Assembly (NCBI GenBank): GCA_001599295.1
Contig: BCGN01000005.1
Location: 62,001 to 126,000 of the forward strand
DNA: 64,000 bases
Direction of reading: 5' to 3'
From: Sporopachydermia quercuum
Taxonomy: Eukaryota; Ascomycota; Sporopachydermiomycetes; Sporopachydermiales; Sporopachydermiaceae
The number at the start of each line of letters is the position of its first letter. Within the stretch, counting starts at the first letter, position 1. The notes under the pieces were generated by a model, which was given only the letters and a program-made list of their open reading frames with translations, did not search any database and was not told where the DNA came from. Positions 52,276 through 64,000 of this stretch are shown piece after piece. Position numbers and translations under genes: made by a program.

Positions 52276-52922
52276 AGCAATTTTTCCCAACAATTGTTTC
52301 CTGTTGTCACACGCTGACAATATATATGAAACCTAAACAAAAAGAGAGAAATCCCACCTTTCCGGAGGAATTATAAAAACAATTACTTATTTTGACAAGT
52401 ATTTGTAAGGCTGATATATGTCGTATAATGAGTCATATAATCAGGAACTGGCAATTGGAGATTGATCTCGTCGTTGATCTTGGAAAAACAGTAGCATAGG
52501 CTTGATGCTCTCAAGTGCTCAAAGAAAACCTACAGGTGATAGATATAGTATGGAAAGGAGACATTGAACTGAATGATATACATAGTTTCCATATATTTAT
52601 TAACAATTTGACACTATGTTCTAATTTACTTAATTTATTCAATATACTTCTATACTGTCTGCTTTTGAAAGAACTCATTATAATCATTCGCAAAATCCCC
52701 ACATCTCATTCTATTCTTATTCACCAACTATGCCGTTCACATACTTTTCGCACACTTCCTAAACACAAATCAAGAAAAAAGAAGATAATAAGTCTTATAC
52801 ACTCAATAGAATAGAACCAGAACTAACCTTCTCAACGTCCTTAAATATCATCTATAATCACTTTACACCCTCCATAGTTCGTTTCCTCCACCCTCCTCAT
52901 TTCGTCTCATCGTACCACATTG

Positions 52923-52943
52923 GTGCATCTTTTAAAGATGCAC
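52923..52943. repeat. 21-base inverted repeat, arms GTGCATCTTT / AAAGATGCAC
   Basis: Ten-base perfect arms surround one T. In RNA it would be a poor hairpin for want of a loop, so as DNA it looks more like a symmetric protein-binding site or cruciform. It lies about 550 bases before ADK2. Confidence 0.7.
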
Positions 52944-53490
52944 TACACTTTGAAAGCGCTCCTGCCGTTTCCCCACATTTTTTGTTACTGTTTTCGGGAT
53001 AATAACATCGGAATCATAGACGACAGAAGAGTTTACAAACAAATATTGTTGCTGGATTGACCTATTATTCTTATATAATAGAGGAAAATCCGAAAAAGTA
53101 TAATTATACCCAATGTTAGTTTCCCTCAATTTTATAAATTTAGTTCTTGTTAATTGTCAATTGAATCAAAGTGTAGCGACCGGCTAATTTGTTGACTGAT
53201 CGATATAAGTAACAGCTTACTGTGTATTATGTATGAGTAGATCAACGAGAGGAAGAAGCTTATAGCTCAGTTGATGATAATATACGTATGATAGAATAAA
53301 GCAGAGGAAAGGAGTATAAGGATAGAAATAGAATCGTTTTTCCGTTCATATGATATAAATACAGGTATTGAGCGGACACTTTTTTTGAACGAACAAAGAG
53401 GAGGAACGGGTTGAATCAACAAAATATTAGAACAAATAAACGAACAGCAAAAGAAAATAGATACTATAGACCAAGTAACAGAACATCATA

Positions 53491-54192
53491 ATGAGCCAGA
53501 AAATTCTAAAACCACTAAGAATACTCCTGTTAGGAGCACCAGGATCAGGTAAAGGTACTCAGACTTCGAGACTACTGAAGAGGTTTAAGGAATTATCAAG
53601 TATTTCATCAGGAGATCTTCTAAGAACAAACATAGCAAACCAAACGCCAATAGGAATTGAAGCGGAAAAATATATTAAAAAAGGTGATTTAATACCAGAT
53701 ACTACAATGATCGAACTAATAAATAATGAATTAAGTGAGAGAGGTTGGCTGAGCCCAGAAGCAAGTTGGCTTCTTGACGGGTTTCCAAGAACAAGCGTTC
53801 AAGCTGAAGCATTAGATGCAATGCTTGAACCTCATAAAGCAAACTTGAACCTAGTAGTTGAACTAGATGTTGATGAAAAGGTTATATTGGAAAGAATAGA
53901 GAATAGATGGGTTCATATACCATCGGGGAGAGTTTACAATATGTCATACAATCCACCCAAAGTCCCTGGTGAAGATGACATCACAGGAGAACCATTGTCA
54001 AAGCGAGCTGATGACAATCCAGAAGTCTTCAAGGAACGGATGGCAAAATATAGAGAACAGCTGGGACCATTGAAAGAATTTTATAGAAGTAAGCGGTGTC
54101 TAGAAACAGTATCTGGTGATACTTCAGATATCATCTATCCAAAGCTTGAGAAAATGATATTAGATAAGTTCGCTATTAAGCCTTCTCTATGA
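53491..54192 (+). CDS. ADK2: Adenylate kinase family, mitochondrial GTP:AMP phosphotransferase Adk2
   Basis: Adk2 phosphorylates AMP, preferring GTP as donor, in the mitochondrial matrix. The 233-residue protein has the P-loop GAPGSGKGT at 15-23, the NMP-binding region SSISSGDLLR, the signature WLLDGFPRTSVQAEAL and a long LID domain starting RWVHIPSGRVYN with YNPPKVPGEDDITGEPLSKR. The LID has no zinc cysteines, as in eukaryotic AK2/AK3 types. The sequence around NLVVELDV and SGRVYN is close to S. cerevisiae Adk2 (YER170W). It is followed by RAD3 and BRR2, as in S. cerevisiae. Confidence 0.93.
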   Translation: MSQKILKPLRILLLGAPGSGKGTQTSRLLKRFKELSSISSGDLLRTNIANQTPIGIEAEKYIKKGDLIPDTTMIELINNELSERGWLSPEASWLLDGFPRTSVQAEALDAMLEPHKANLNLVVELDVDEKVILERIENRWVHIPSGRVYNMSYNPPKVPGEDDITGEPLSKRADDNPEVFKERMAKYREQLGPLKEFYRSKRCLETVSGDTSDIIYPKLEKMILDKFAIKPSL

Positions 54193-55410
54193 ACAGTGAG
54201 CTAGACTCTAGACTCGAGGAAAGAACGTTGCAAGATCTGTTATGAATACTGTGACTGTTAGATTTAAACGGAAAATTAAGAATATGATAATTTGTAGATT
54301 GATTAAAAAAGCATTCTTAGTATATGTGTTCTGGCCCTTTTAGTAAATATATTTGCTCTAGTTGAGGTGTCTGTTATTATTAATCTTTACCAAACAGCCC
54401 TTTCTATTCCACAGAAGTAGTATTTCACACCCTGGGAAAAAACATATAAACTAACAGAATATCACCAGTTCTTCTTTATATCAAACAAAGACACTTTTAC
54501 ATTTGCATTGCCAATTCTAACGTTTATCCGCAATCTATCTAATATTTCTTCAGTTAAATCAAATGCTTTTCATTTATCAATCTCGTCTTATAAAATAGTC
54601 TTCTTCTACTGGTTTGTATCGAGCAGAGGTTTCGGAAAGGATAACGTGCCCGTTTTGATACAAGATGGGTTATCTTATCCGATATTTGTAGCTACTCAGC
54701 TTCAAGATAAGCAACATATGTTCACGCTTTCCTGAGAAAAAACGATTATTTTCTCTAATATCTACAATGATCATACAAAAAAATGTATACTTAGAAGATG
54801 CACCACCCTATCTAATTGCTTATTGCTTATTACACCAAATTTCATACATATTTATACACTCTCACAAATCATCTATCCTCTACTCCTGTATCTTATCCGA
54901 ANTATTTATTTTATTACCTCCGAAGTTTTCTTTAATTATTTCCTATTGATTTTATCTTGCCATTCAATAACAGAGTTATCAATAAAGTAATCTATCTGAT
55001 CTTATTATTTATCCCGAATTCAACCCAAATCTCTCATCAACTATTTGAACTATTTGAACCTTGACCTTCTTTTGCACCCAGTTTTGTTGTTGCTTTCCTA
55101 ACGATTATCCCAGCATCAGTTCAATAGCCATCCTCTCCAGTGCATAGATACCATCTGCTAGGTGATGCTCAAACAGAATATCAATCACCAATTATTATAA
55201 ATATCAGGAGATCCAGTAACTTGGACTTTGCAAAACTCATAAAATAGTTGAAGCAACAACTCTGAATACTGTCTGTGAAAATCTGACGAACCCCATTGAT
55301 CATCAACCGAGTCTGAATACTATAATTGTTTTTGCATCACCTGTCACACTATACAGTACCTTCCAAGCACTATCAACTACTAGTCCTAGTCATACACATT
55401 AATCTCCATA
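54193..55410. other. Intergenic ADK2 / RAD3
   Basis: The 1.2-kb spacer includes the ADK2 3' flank and the RAD3 promoter. Frames at 54508-54735 and 54767-54949 are AT-driven and not protein-like. A frame continuous with RAD3 from 55326 to 55480 is an accident: it runs through leader and intron sequence. Confidence 0.5.
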
Positions 55411-57905
55411 ATGAAGTAAGCATCATCATACTTTTATCTACTACATTTTATCTTAAAACCTCCGCTAACAACATCTATAGGTTCTTCATTGACGACCTTC
55501 CAGTACTTTTTCCTTACCCTAAAATATACCCCGAACAGTATGCATATATGTGTGACATCAAGAAAACTCTTGATGTAGGAGGCAACTGTATACTGGAAAT
55601 GCCTTCTGGAACTGGTAAAACAGTATCGTTGCTGTCATTAACTGTTGCCTATCAAATGCATTATCCAGAACATAGGAAAGTCATATACTGTTCGCGAACA
55701 ATGTCAGAGATTGAAAAAGCATTAATAGAATTGAAACAGCTAATGGCGTTTCGAGAGAAAGAGCTGGGTTATACAGAAAACTTTCGTGGATTAGGTCTTT
55801 CATCTCGTAAGAATCTTTGTTTACACCCAGAAGTTAAATTAGAGAAAAAAGGTGCTGTTGTTGATGAGAGATGCAGAAGAATGACTAATGGAATAGCTAA
55901 ACGGAAAGCTGAAGCTGGTGATGACACTGTTAAACTATGTGAATATCACGAGAATCTCGATCACGAAAATGCTCATAACTATCTTCCACCAGGTGTCTAC
56001 ACTTTTGAATCCTTATTAAAGCATTGTGAAAGCAATAAAACATGTCCTTATTTCACTGTCAGACGAATGATGTCTTTCTGTAATATCATCATTTACTCTT
56101 ATCATTATATCCTGGATCCTAAAATTGCTGAGCGAGTCAGTAAGGAGCTTTCAAATGATTCAATCATTATATTTGATGAAGCTCATAACATTGATAACGT
56201 ATGTATAGAATCATTATCTGTTGATATAACTGAGGATTCCTTGCGACAAGCATCTAGAGGTATTCATAGTCTAGAAACAAGAATACAAGAAGTAAGGAAA
56301 ACAGACTCTAAAAAACTACAAGATGAATATGAAAGATTAGTCAACGGATTACGTGAAGCAGATATAAGTAATTCTAACGACGGTGAAGAGGACCAATTTC
56401 TATCAAATCCTGTTTTACCTGATGATTTACTTGACGAAGCAGTTCCTGGTAATATTCGACAAGCAGAGCATTTTGTTGCTTTTCTTAAACGATTTATCGA
56501 ATATCTGAAAACAAGAATGAAAGTCTTGCATGTTATTTCTGAAACTCCAACGTCTTTTCTCAAACATTTACGGGAATTGACTTTTATTGAAAGGAAACCT
56601 TTACGATTCTGCTCTCAGCGATTATCGTTATTAGTTCGTACATTAGAACTAGATAACATTGATTATTTCACAGCTTTAAAAGAGATTGCTATCTTCGCAA
56701 CACTAGTTTCAACATATGAGCAAGGATTCCTATTGATATTAGAGCCTTTTGAAATTGAAACAGCAACAGTTCCTAATCCTATTTTACATTTCACCTGTTT
56801 AGATGCGTCAATAGCTATGAAACCAATCTTTGATAAATTCAGCTCGGTCATCATAACTTCTGGAACTATCTCTCCTTTAGATATGTATCCTAGAATGCTT
56901 AATTTTGAGACTGTCATACAGGAATCGTATGCTATGACGTTAGCAAGAAGATCCTTTTTACCAATGATTGTTACTAAAGGGTCTGATCAAGTAGCAATAT
57001 CCTCAAGATTTGAAATAAGAAACGATCCAAGCGTGGTTCGAAACTACGGTAACTTGCTTATTGAATATTCTAAGATAACTCCTGATGGCATGGTTGTTTT
57101 TTTCCCTTCTTATTTATATATGGAGTCCATTATATCCATGTGGCAATCAATGGGTATACTGGATGAAGTATGGAAATATAAGTTGATCTTGGTAGAAACT
57201 CCTGATAGTCAAGAAACTGCTGTTGCTTTAGATACTTTCAGGACAGCTTGTAGTAATGGTCGTGGTGCTGTTTTATTATCTGTTGCCCGAGGGAAAGTCT
57301 CTGAAGGTATTGATTTTGATCATCACTATGGTCGTTCGGTTATAATGATTGGCGTTCCTTTCCAGTATACGGAATCTCGTATTTTGAAAGCTCGGCTTGA
57401 GTTCTTACGTGATAACTATCAAATAAGAGAAAACGACTTCCTATCTTTTGATGCAATGCGCCATGCGGCTCAATGTTTAGGTAGAGTATTACGTGGTAAA
57501 GATGATTATGGTATTATGGTACTTGCTGATCGTAGATTCTCCAAGAAGCGCCAGCAGCTGCCAAAATGGATCAATCAAGCTTTATTAGATGCTGATACTA
57601 ATTTGTCAACTGATATGGCAATTGCTTCAGCCAAGAAGTTCTTACGAACTATGGCTCAACCAGCGGATCCTAAGGACCAGGAAGGAATCTCTGTATGGAA
57701 TTTAGGCCAATTGGAGAAGTTTCAATTAGAGCAAAGGAAAGGTGCTATTAAGGGAGATGAAGAAGGAGATGTGAAGATCGCCAAATCAAGAAAAGATATG
57801 CGGAGGGCTATTATTGATGATGACGATGAAGATGAGGATGAAAGTGATTATGAGCTTTCAGCAGGAGAAGAGGAAGTATTGATGACGATGGATGTTGATA
57901 AATAA
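55411..57905 (+). CDS. RAD3: TFIIH 5'-3' DNA helicase Rad3 (XPD) with a 5-nucleotide first exon
   Basis: Rad3/XPD is the TFIIH helicase for nucleotide excision repair and a structural part of TFIIH in transcription. Exon 1 is just ATGAA (55411-55415); the intron 55416-55480 has donor GTAAGC, branch GCTAAC and acceptor CTATAG; exon 2 is 55481-57905. Splicing gives MKFFIDDLPVLFPYPKIYPE, matching the start of S. cerevisiae Rad3 (MKFYIDDLPVLFPYPKIYPE). The protein has 809 residues: Walker A MPSGTGKT at 42-49, iron-sulfur cysteines including CLHPEV and CPYF, DEAH near 233, and helicase C-terminal motifs SVARGKVSEGIDFDHHYGRS and AAQCLGRVLRGKDDYG. The acidic tail is typical. It is convergent with BRR2. 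Confidence 0.96.
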
Positions 57906-58794
57906 TGTATGTAAGTCTGTAAGTAGATATATAAAATGATGAGAGAAAGGGAAAGAAGGAAAGGAATCGAGGGAAATGAATGGATTTAATAGAGTAATTC
58001 AATAGATTATCTCAATACGTGAATGGTGATGTAGGTTATAGTTGTTTTATGCTATTACGCCTACCATAGTTGAACAGATCGAATAGTAATTGGTTAATAG
58101 AAATACTATTAGTTTACTTGATGATATATAGAAAGATATTAAATAAACCAAACGTATTGTGCTGTGCTGAATAGGTTGAGTATTTTAGCAGCGACCAGAC
58201 CAGAAAGGAGAATTCTAATAGTAACATGCATCCTTTCATAACATATTATTCTAAGCATCTTTGTCTGAAAAATTGAAATAATTTAGTTTATTGCTAATTA
58301 TAAATAGATAATATAATATATTTGGATGTAATAAGCATTGAAATACTAATGATAGCCCTATACTTGAACTCTTAATACTATTAATATACTACCTCACAAT
58401 AACAATTCCAATCAGATAAAAGGTACCATAATGCATTTAGTTATTATAATAAATGCCATTAGACTTGTAATGATTTCAAATATGAGAATAAACACCAAAG
58501 TGTCAGTTGTAAATTGCCTAGAAATATATGTATTGCACATAGTTATAATCTATCCTCAATATAGGCAACTGAACTAATACTGCAAGACACTTACCTAGTT
58601 TAAAGGAATAAATAGTATATAAAAGAAGAACAATTACATCAATATAATATAATTTAATTAGTGCTAGAAAGTGAGCTCAAACAGCCAGATAACCATAAGA
58701 ATGATAGTATACATTTTATTATAAAGTGTGTTTTATAACACTGGAAATGATAATATACAATTTATTATAAAACCCTCAAATCAGGCTTTTCGAA
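57906..58794. other. Convergent intergenic region RAD3 / BRR2
   Basis: Very AT-rich 0.9-kb spacer between two 3' ends, with repeated TAATATAAT-like words and TATTATAAA near 58716-58770. No gene, RNA or named repeat is visible. Confidence 0.55.
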
Positions 58795-61700
58795 TCAATC
58801 CATAGCCTGATCCTCGTCCTCATTTCCTTCCAATACATCGACTGTTAAGTTGACCTCTTTGTCAGCATCAACATATGAATCACACATACACCAAACAGAT
58901 AAATTATGCTCCCCAGCATTTGGAATCGTGAATTCCATCTTAACGGACATTTCTGCTTTGGAAATCGTCACTTTCTTCATCGCGTATAACTGTTTTGTCT
59001 TGATTTCACCGATAACTATCCACCAAGCTTCTTGCTTAGAGAGTGGGTAATGAGGAGCAGATACAGTTAGATCTTCGGGCTCTTCGTCTCTTTCTAGTTT
59101 GATAATGATTTCGGAAGATTCTCCAGCCACAATTTCCTCATCAGCATCCAATTCGTAGGCCACATCAACATTAGGGAAGTTATTTATGAATTCAGCCACT
59201 TTATTCAATTGCCGGTTGGACATGGTTAACAATTTGTCGCGTGTCACGTCTTCTAATGTCATAATGTCATATACATTTGTCACGCCGGCCGATTCACATT
59301 TACTGATGATTTCTGGAGTGAAATAAGGAATTTGCTTCAAAACACTGTCTTTATCCCATACAGCTTGGACAATCATATGACTTAAATCCATGGCTGTAAT
59401 TGCATTCAAATATCCTTCACTTGACATAATGTCAACACATACTGATAGGAACGTCAGGATNTTCTCAAGGACAAATGCTAGATCACGTGATAGGTCAGGT
59501 GGTAACGCAATGCGTGACAAATGAGCTTGAATTAATATAAACGCTTTGAAATTTGGTGACATCCATGACTCCTCAGTTGCTTTAATTGGCACGTTCCTGT
59601 ATATTTTTTGCAGAACAATTTCCTCGTGTAATCTTAGTGGTAGTGCTTCGAATTCTGCAGCTGAAGTTATGATCTCGAGAATTAACCCCAATTTTGCCCG
59701 GGGGGTCAGCGACAGACTGAGGGTTTGCATAGTAAGGAATGAGACATCATAGTAAGCAGCAATCATTAATCCGTTCAGTGGTACGATTTGATCCTCTTCT
59801 TCTTCATCGTCATAATTTTCGTCATTGTCTTCTCCGATTTCAACTAGTTTAGCTTCAGACAAATCTGACAAGGTTGTCTCAATTAATTCTGACAAGAACT
59901 CTGAGAGTCCTTCATGAGTGACATCTAGAAGACCATAGAAACTTGGATTCAACTGCAATGCTCGGTAGAAATATGTATATGTAAGATAATCAATACAATC
60001 TTGCTTGGTTTGTATTATTTTGCAGTTGATTTCCGGGACAAATGCATCGGCTAATGATAAGTTCAATAGACTTTCAACTGGGAGGGCCTCATTGAGGAAT
60101 CGTTTATAATAATCACGTTTAGCAGTATTTGTCAAAACCAGAACTTTTCCCGGCGAAACACCATCGTCAGTTGCTTTATTATTCTCAACTTCATCCTCTT
60201 CCTCCTCGTCATCCTCATTTCCAGCGTCAGCATGACCAATCATTTCTACTAACTCATTCAACGTATAATCAATATACCTATGTTCTCTACCTTCATAATA
60301 CTGTGTACCCATAACGATCACCAAATCAGCTCTAGGACATCTCCAACAAGTGTCTCTTACAGCTAATAGCACTTTGATAGCTGCTGATTCATATAACCTC
60401 TCAACTAGCAACTTATCATTCTTATTCATTCCTTTATAATAGAACCCTATACCTTTGCTGATACTCTGTGCTAAAGCCTTATCACTAATCTTATTCAAAT
60501 AACTGGCAATTGAATCAAATTCAACATTCAAAAACATTTCCTCGTCACCATTTGCATAGGCTCGTTTCAAAAGCTCAACTCCAGTGTCAATGCATTGACT
60601 TCTGCTGTCTAAGAACACTAATGCACGTGATCGACCGCTACTTAATTTGGAAAGTTCCCTAAAAGCAGGCTTTGCATATGTCAGCATTAAAGATGCATGG
60701 TGCTCCACTCCACGTGACTGCAAATGAATCTCGATAGGTTTCACCCTATTGTGAGGAGCAAAATTGAACACGGTTTGATCTTTATGGGCTCCAATAAATT
60801 CACCTAACGTTCTACCATTAGCAACGGGATAACTTAGGCCAATTATTCTAATTGAAAGGTCTTTCTGAGCTATCATTAGTCTCATACGAGCAATAATACT
60901 CTCATAGTTAGCCCCTTCATCACTGGCAATCAAATGCATATAATCAAATATAAATAGTTCAACAGCTTGAACGTTTTTCCTTTGAGGCCATCTTCGTGAT
61001 ACCAAATCCCATTGTTTGGCAGTAGCAATAATCAAATGTGATTCTGCTAATAGCTTTAAGTCCTTTGATGTATCTCCTGTAAGCTTGCTGATGGTTTTAC
61101 CACCAGCGATATCAGACAACCGTCTATTCCAAATAGTAAACCTTTGATCAGCTTGCTCATCAAACGGTGTAATATATACAGCTCTACCGCCATTATGTTT
61201 CCAATGCCGTAATAAGGCAAGTTCCCCTAATACAATATCATCACAGCCCTGAGGGCAGCCAATAAATGCATTCTGGCTGCTTTCAAACAACACTTGAAAG
61301 CATTGGGTTTGAATAAAGTTGAAATGCTCCTGATGGTCGTACAACGCAACAAACTGCTCGTCTTTCAGCTCACTTATTGGCACCGGTGGTAAATCTAAAA
61401 CTGTGCTATGAGCAGGGAACTTAGCTGGGAGTCTCAACTCTTGGAATATAATTGGCACTTTAACCTCACAATGTAACCAACGTTCAGAGATAATAGTAAT
61501 GAAATAATTGGGTGGCAATGGCTCATCAATAGGTACCGTCAATGACACATAATGCTCAGTGTTAATGTACTGCCTTTTTATGATCAAGCTGTCAGTCCAT
61601 AAGATTCTTTCTCCATCTTCATCTTCAAGCAGTATAATAAAAGGTTCTGCAGAACCATGGATATCATCGTTCCAGGAAAACTCTGGGGTTATTTCGAGCT

Positions 61701-64000
61701 CGATTCTGAGCACACTACGAGTCATTGGCTGCACATGAGCGTTTACTTTCAGTTGAGGGAACTGCGATAACATACTGAACGCTTTAGCTCCGAATTTTTC
61801 ATTTCTAATGGCAGCTCCGACTTCAGCCGCATCTTCCAGTTCAAGGTAGTGCTGCCATGGGACATGGGATGCTTCNGTCTTACGGATAATTTCTTTAGGA
61901 CAATCAGGAAATTGTCGGAAGGGACTACTTGTCAGCCACATTTTTTTGGCAATCATTTTCCCCATTTCAAGACATAGTTTTGTCAGATTAGCCCAACCTT
62001 TCCTAAGACATATTTCAAACAAAGCTCGAAATAATCTGCCTGCTGATTGAGTGATATAAATCATATCTGCCATCAACGCAAATCCTTCCAGTTTAAGATT
62101 AGAGATGTAAGCTTGTAATAAAACGTTGATCTTTGCTTCAGGGTCATTCACACTCTCTTTAACAGGAATTGGGGCATTTTCAATTAGTTTAGCTACTTCC
62201 GCTTTCTCCTCATTTCTCACAGGGATAAACCTGAACTCTTTAGATAAGGTGAAAATCCGTAAAAGCTCTATCGATGATAACGATGGCTTCAAATGTTGAT
62301 TATAAATAGCAATAGAATCATGGGAAATATAATAGTAAGAAGCAATTCTCCCTAGTTCTGTTGATTGTATTCTGCCTGTGGACTCATCAAATCGGATCAA
62401 CCGGTCTTTTTCTAAGAGTTTCAAAGCAGAAAATGCCAAGTCTAGGCGTCTCAGCAAGAGCTGCTTATCGTTTGAATAATCTTGACCCACGTGATAAATA
62501 TCTGGTGATCTGAGCATCCGAATGTATAAGTAAGTGTATGATAGCCATTTTACAGCATCGTCAAGAGAATCAACAGTATCAAGAACAATCTCTGCATTGA
62601 GATTATCAGCCAAAGATGCCATGAATTGAGATTCTATTGGTAATTGTTGGTTAAATAGTGATAAATAGTACTGGATTTCGTTGTGAGAAGTAATAATGAT
62701 TCCCTGACCGCTAACATCATAACGAGGTCTTCCTGCTCTACCAAGCATCTGTAGAACGTCCTGTGGCGACAGTTCTGTCCATTGACCTTTCTCTGGAGAA
62801 TAAATTTGTGTGCCTTTGATAATAACCGTATGAGCAGGCAAGTTGACGCCCCATGCCAATGTAGCTGTAGATACTAACACCTGGATGAACCCAGCAGCAA
62901 ATAGATCTTCTGCCGTTTGACGATCTCTTCTAGACAATCCAGCATGGTGAACTCCAAATCCTGTTGGAAGCAGATCCTTTAAATCTTTGTTGCTTGTTTC
63001 TTCGGACTCTTCGCGTAGAACTTCTAATGAAGCAGAGTCAGATTTAAGGAATTGGTTTAACTTCTGTTCTTCTAACGCACGATCGCGAATATATTTTGCT
63101 GTTTTGACTGTTTCTTTACGAGAATGCACGAAAACGATCACCTGGTGTTTCCCTGCACATTCCAATACTTTTTCATAGCAGGCGTCGTTCATGGCCTGTA
63201 AACGTTTGATAGCCTTCTTTTCAGTAATACCAATAAACTCTTGAGCCAAAGGACAAGGTCTGAACGATGAATCAAAGAAGAATAAACCCGAACTCAGGTC
63301 GACTTTCAGAAAATTGGCAACATCAACATAATTTGGAAGAGTTGCTGACAACCCTACTAATCTCACATCTTCACCCGTTGTTTCTATTTGTCTTAATGTC
63401 CTAGCAACTATACTTTCCAAGACAGGACCTCTGATATCATGAAGCAAATGGATTTCATCAATAATCATTAACTTGACGAGATTTATATATGCAATGTTAG
63501 AGCTTTTCCTTGTGATGATGTCCCATTTTTCTGGTGTCGTGACAATCATTTGAGTGTCAGAAATCTGTTGTTTTGTCAGCTGTGAGTCTCCCGTGAGTTC
63601 TGCTACCTTTATACCAAAGACACCTAATCGTGTACTGAATTCTCGTACTTGTTCTTGAACCAAAGCTTTCAATGGTGCTACGTAAACGATTTTGAACCCA
63701 TCAACATCCAATTTGCCATTGGTAGGATTTAAATACTGAGAGATAGTTCTTAGAATAGTCAACATAGCCACGTTAGTTTTACCAGCACCAGTTGGAGCAC
63801 AGAGCAGTAAATTGCCGTCGCCGTTGAAAGCTTCAGGGAAAAGCTTACTTTGAACTCTGTTTAGAGTCTCTGTTTTAGGGAACGCTTGTTGGGCCCATGA
63901 AGGTAACTGAGCAATGGGTACTAGAGGCTCTGTTTCAGGGTTAGGGATATGAGGTTTTGGAGCCGGGACATTGATTTCTTCGTACGACTTGCGGGAGATT
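58795..64000 (-). CDS. BRR2: U5 snRNP helicase Brr2, N-terminal part outside window
   Basis: Brr2 unwinds U4/U6 snRNA to activate the spliceosome. The reading frame is open to the window end, so 1735 codons of about 2150 are seen. The N-terminal cassette is active-type: [10 protein letters not shown] (about 63773-63801), DEIHLLHD near 63456-63433, the SAT motif in GLSATLPNY and [13 protein letters not shown] winged helix and Sec63 unit follow. The C-terminal cassette is degenerate, as in all Brr2 proteins: motif I reads [12 protein letters not shown] without the Lys, and motif II reads DYMH. A second Sec63 unit closes the protein, which ends in an acidic tail. Two codons have N. In S. cerevisiae BRR2 (YER172W) is next to RAD3 but in tandem; here it faces RAD3. 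Confidence 0.96.
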   Translation of the reverse strand, partial: ISRKSYEEINVPAPKPHIPNPETEPLVPIAQLPSWAQQAFPKTETLNRVQSKLFPEAFNGDGNLLLCAPTGAGKTNVAMLTILRTISQYLNPTNGKLDVDGFKIVYVAPLKALVQEQVREFSTRLGVFGIKVAELTGDSQLTKQQISDTQMIVTTPEKWDIITRKSSNIAYINLVKLMIIDEIHLLHDIRGPVLESIVARTLRQIETTGEDVRLVGLSATLPNYVDVANFLKVDLSSGLFFFDSSFRPCPLAQEFIGITEKKAIKRLQAMNDACYEKVLECAGKHQVIVFVHSRKETVKTAKYIRDRALEEQKLNQFLKSDSASLEVLREESEETSNKDLKDLLPTGFGVHHAGLSRRDRQTAEDLFAAGFIQVLVSTATLAWGVNLPAHTVIIKGTQIYSPEKGQWTELSPQDVLQMLGRAGRPRYDVSGQGIIITSHNEIQYYLSLFNQQLPIESQFMASLADNLNAEIVLDTVDSLDDAVKWLSYTYLYIRMLRSPDIYHVGQDYSNDKQLLLRRLDLAFSALKLLEKDRLIRFDESTGRIQSTELGRIASYYYISHDSIAIYNQHLKPSLSSIELLRIFTLSKEFRFIPVRNEEKAEVAKLIENAPIPVKESVNDPEAKINVLLQAYISNLKLEGFALMADMIYITQSAGRLFRALFEICLRKGWANLTKLCLEMGKMIAKKMWLTSSPFRQFPDCPKEIIRKXEASHVPWQHYLELEDAAEVGAAIRNEKFGAKAFSMLSQFPQLKVNAHVQPMTRSVLRIELEITPEFSWNDDIHGSAEPFIILLEDEDGERILWTDSLIIKRQYINTEHYVSLTVPIDEPLPPNYFITIISERWLHCEVKVPIIFQELRLPAKFPAHSTVLDLPPVPISELKDEQFVALYDHQEHFNFIQTQCFQVLFESSQNAFIGCPQGCDDIVLGELALLRHWKHNGGRAVYITPFDEQADQRFTIWNRRLSDIAGGKTISKLTGDTSKDLKLLAESHLIIATAKQWDLVSRRWPQRKNVQAVELFIFDYMHLIASDEGANYESIIARMRLMIAQKDLSIRIIGLSYPVANGRTLGEFIGAHKDQTVFNFAPHNRVKPIEIHLQSRGVEHHASLMLTYAKPAFRELSKLSSGRSRALVFLDSRSQCIDTGVELLKRAYANGDEEMFLNVEFDSIASYLNKISDKALAQSISKGIGFYYKGMNKNDKLLVERLYESAAIKVLLAVRDTCWRCPRADLVIVMGTQYYEGREHRYIDYTLNELVEMIGHADAGNEDDEEEEDEVENNKATDDGVSPGKVLVLTNTAKRDYYKRFLNEALPVESLLNLSLADAFVPEINCKIIQTKQDCIDYLTYTYFYRALQLNPSFYGLLDVTHEGLSEFLSELIETTLSDLSEAKLVEIGEDNDENYDDEEEEDQIVPLNGLMIAAYYDVSFLTMQTLSLSLTPRAKLGLILEIITSAAEFEALPLRLHEEIVLQKIYRNVPIKATEESWMSPNFKAFILIQAHLSRIALPPDLSRDLAFVLEXILTFLSVCVDIMSSEGYLNAITAMDLSHMIVQAVWDKDSVLKQIPYFTPEIISKCESAGVTNVYDIMTLEDVTRDKLLTMSNRQLNKVAEFINNFPNVDVAYELDADEEIVAGESSEIIIKLERDEEPEDLTVSAPHYPLSKQEAWWIVIGEIKTKQLYAMKKVTISKAEMSVKMEFTIPNAGEHNLSVWCMCDSYVDADKEVNLTVDVLEGNEDEDQAMD

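Larger units (their letters stand above)
51934..53490. other. Divergent intergenic region GPATCH1-like / ADK2
   Basis: The 1.56-kb spacer contains two palindromes listed separately, near 52.25 and 52.93 kb, and a C-rich pyrimidine block at 52860-52915. Short open frames on both strands at 52511-52814 overlap in opposite directions and are not protein-like. Confidence 0.5.

Noticed and set aside
55326-55480. In-frame N-terminal extension of RAD3 from a TTG
   Set aside because: Conserved Rad3 starts M-K-F; the extension reads through the leader and a clear intron (GTAAGC, GCTAAC, CTATAG).
15658-58155. The 15-base word AAATAAACCAAACGT occurs at about 15658 and 58141
   Set aside because: In 64 kb of AT-rich DNA one shared 15-mer is expected by chance, and the flanks do not match.
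1-64000. LTR retroelements, DNA transposons, rRNA, CRISPR arrays or an integrated virus
   Set aside because: No reverse transcriptase, integrase, transposase or capsid-like coding sequence and no long terminal repeats were seen in any spacer.

Overview
The window is nuclear DNA of a budding yeast (Saccharomycotina). It is AT-rich, gene order is compact but interrupted by long intergenic stretches, and nearly every large reading frame matches a well-known yeast protein. CTG sits at invariant leucine positions (before the Walker A box of Rad3, in the NMP-binding region of Adk2, in the formin FH2 core), so CUG reads as leucine and the CUG-Ser clades are unlikely. About 40 isolated N bases are scattered through genes and spacers, as expected from masked heterozygous or low-quality positions. 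I saw no rRNA or tRNA, no LTR element, no DNA transposon, no LINE and no CRISPR array.

Layout. 1-830: UTP7 (3' part lies outside), one intron. 1519-2592: BCY1 on the minus strand, apparently lacking its docking domain. 2593-4065: divergent spacer holding an unexplained GC-rich island. 4066-5504: BUB2 with three introns. 6588-8336 and 9183-12035: divergent MUD2 (a full U2AF65 with RS region) and LHS1. 12830-14821: a large unrecognised protein. 16902-23972: a very long BNI1-type formin. 23973-28503: 4.5 kb without a clear gene but with exon-like scraps. 28504-30177: basic amino-acid permease. 30468-31292: unrecognised coiled-coil-like protein. 32219-33271: aldo-keto reductase. 34327-35421: GCR1_C-domain transcription factor. 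36577-37746: RPL3. 38452-39899: SPT2 with one intron. 40850-41578: IES4-like. 43156-44820: PLP aminotransferase. 45556-45957: MIM2-like. 47494-49468: SWF1, split. 50047-51933: GPATCH1/Gpl1-like. 53491-54192: ADK2. 55411-57905: RAD3 with a 5-nt first exon. 58795 to the end: BRR2 (5' part lies outside).

Genes working together. Three spliceosome factors (U2AF65/Mud2, Brr2, a GPATCH1 relative) occur in a genome that is itself richer in introns than Saccharomyces cerevisiae: at least six well-supported introns interrupt UTP7, BUB2, SPT2 and RAD3, whose S. cerevisiae orthologs are intronless, and more probably interrupt SWF1. Gene order preserves old blocks: MUD2-LHS1 is the divergent YKL074C-YKL073W pair, and ADK2-RAD3-BRR2 is YER170W-YER172W with BRR2 flipped. 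BNI1 lies beside a basic amino-acid permease, as in S. cerevisiae, but in a different order.

I did not find a convincing new molecular system. The items most worth a second look are the BCY1 truncation, the GC-rich island near 3.4 kb, the exon-like scraps in the 4.5-kb gap, the microexon of RAD3 and the related palindromes near 45.1 kb and 52.25 kb.
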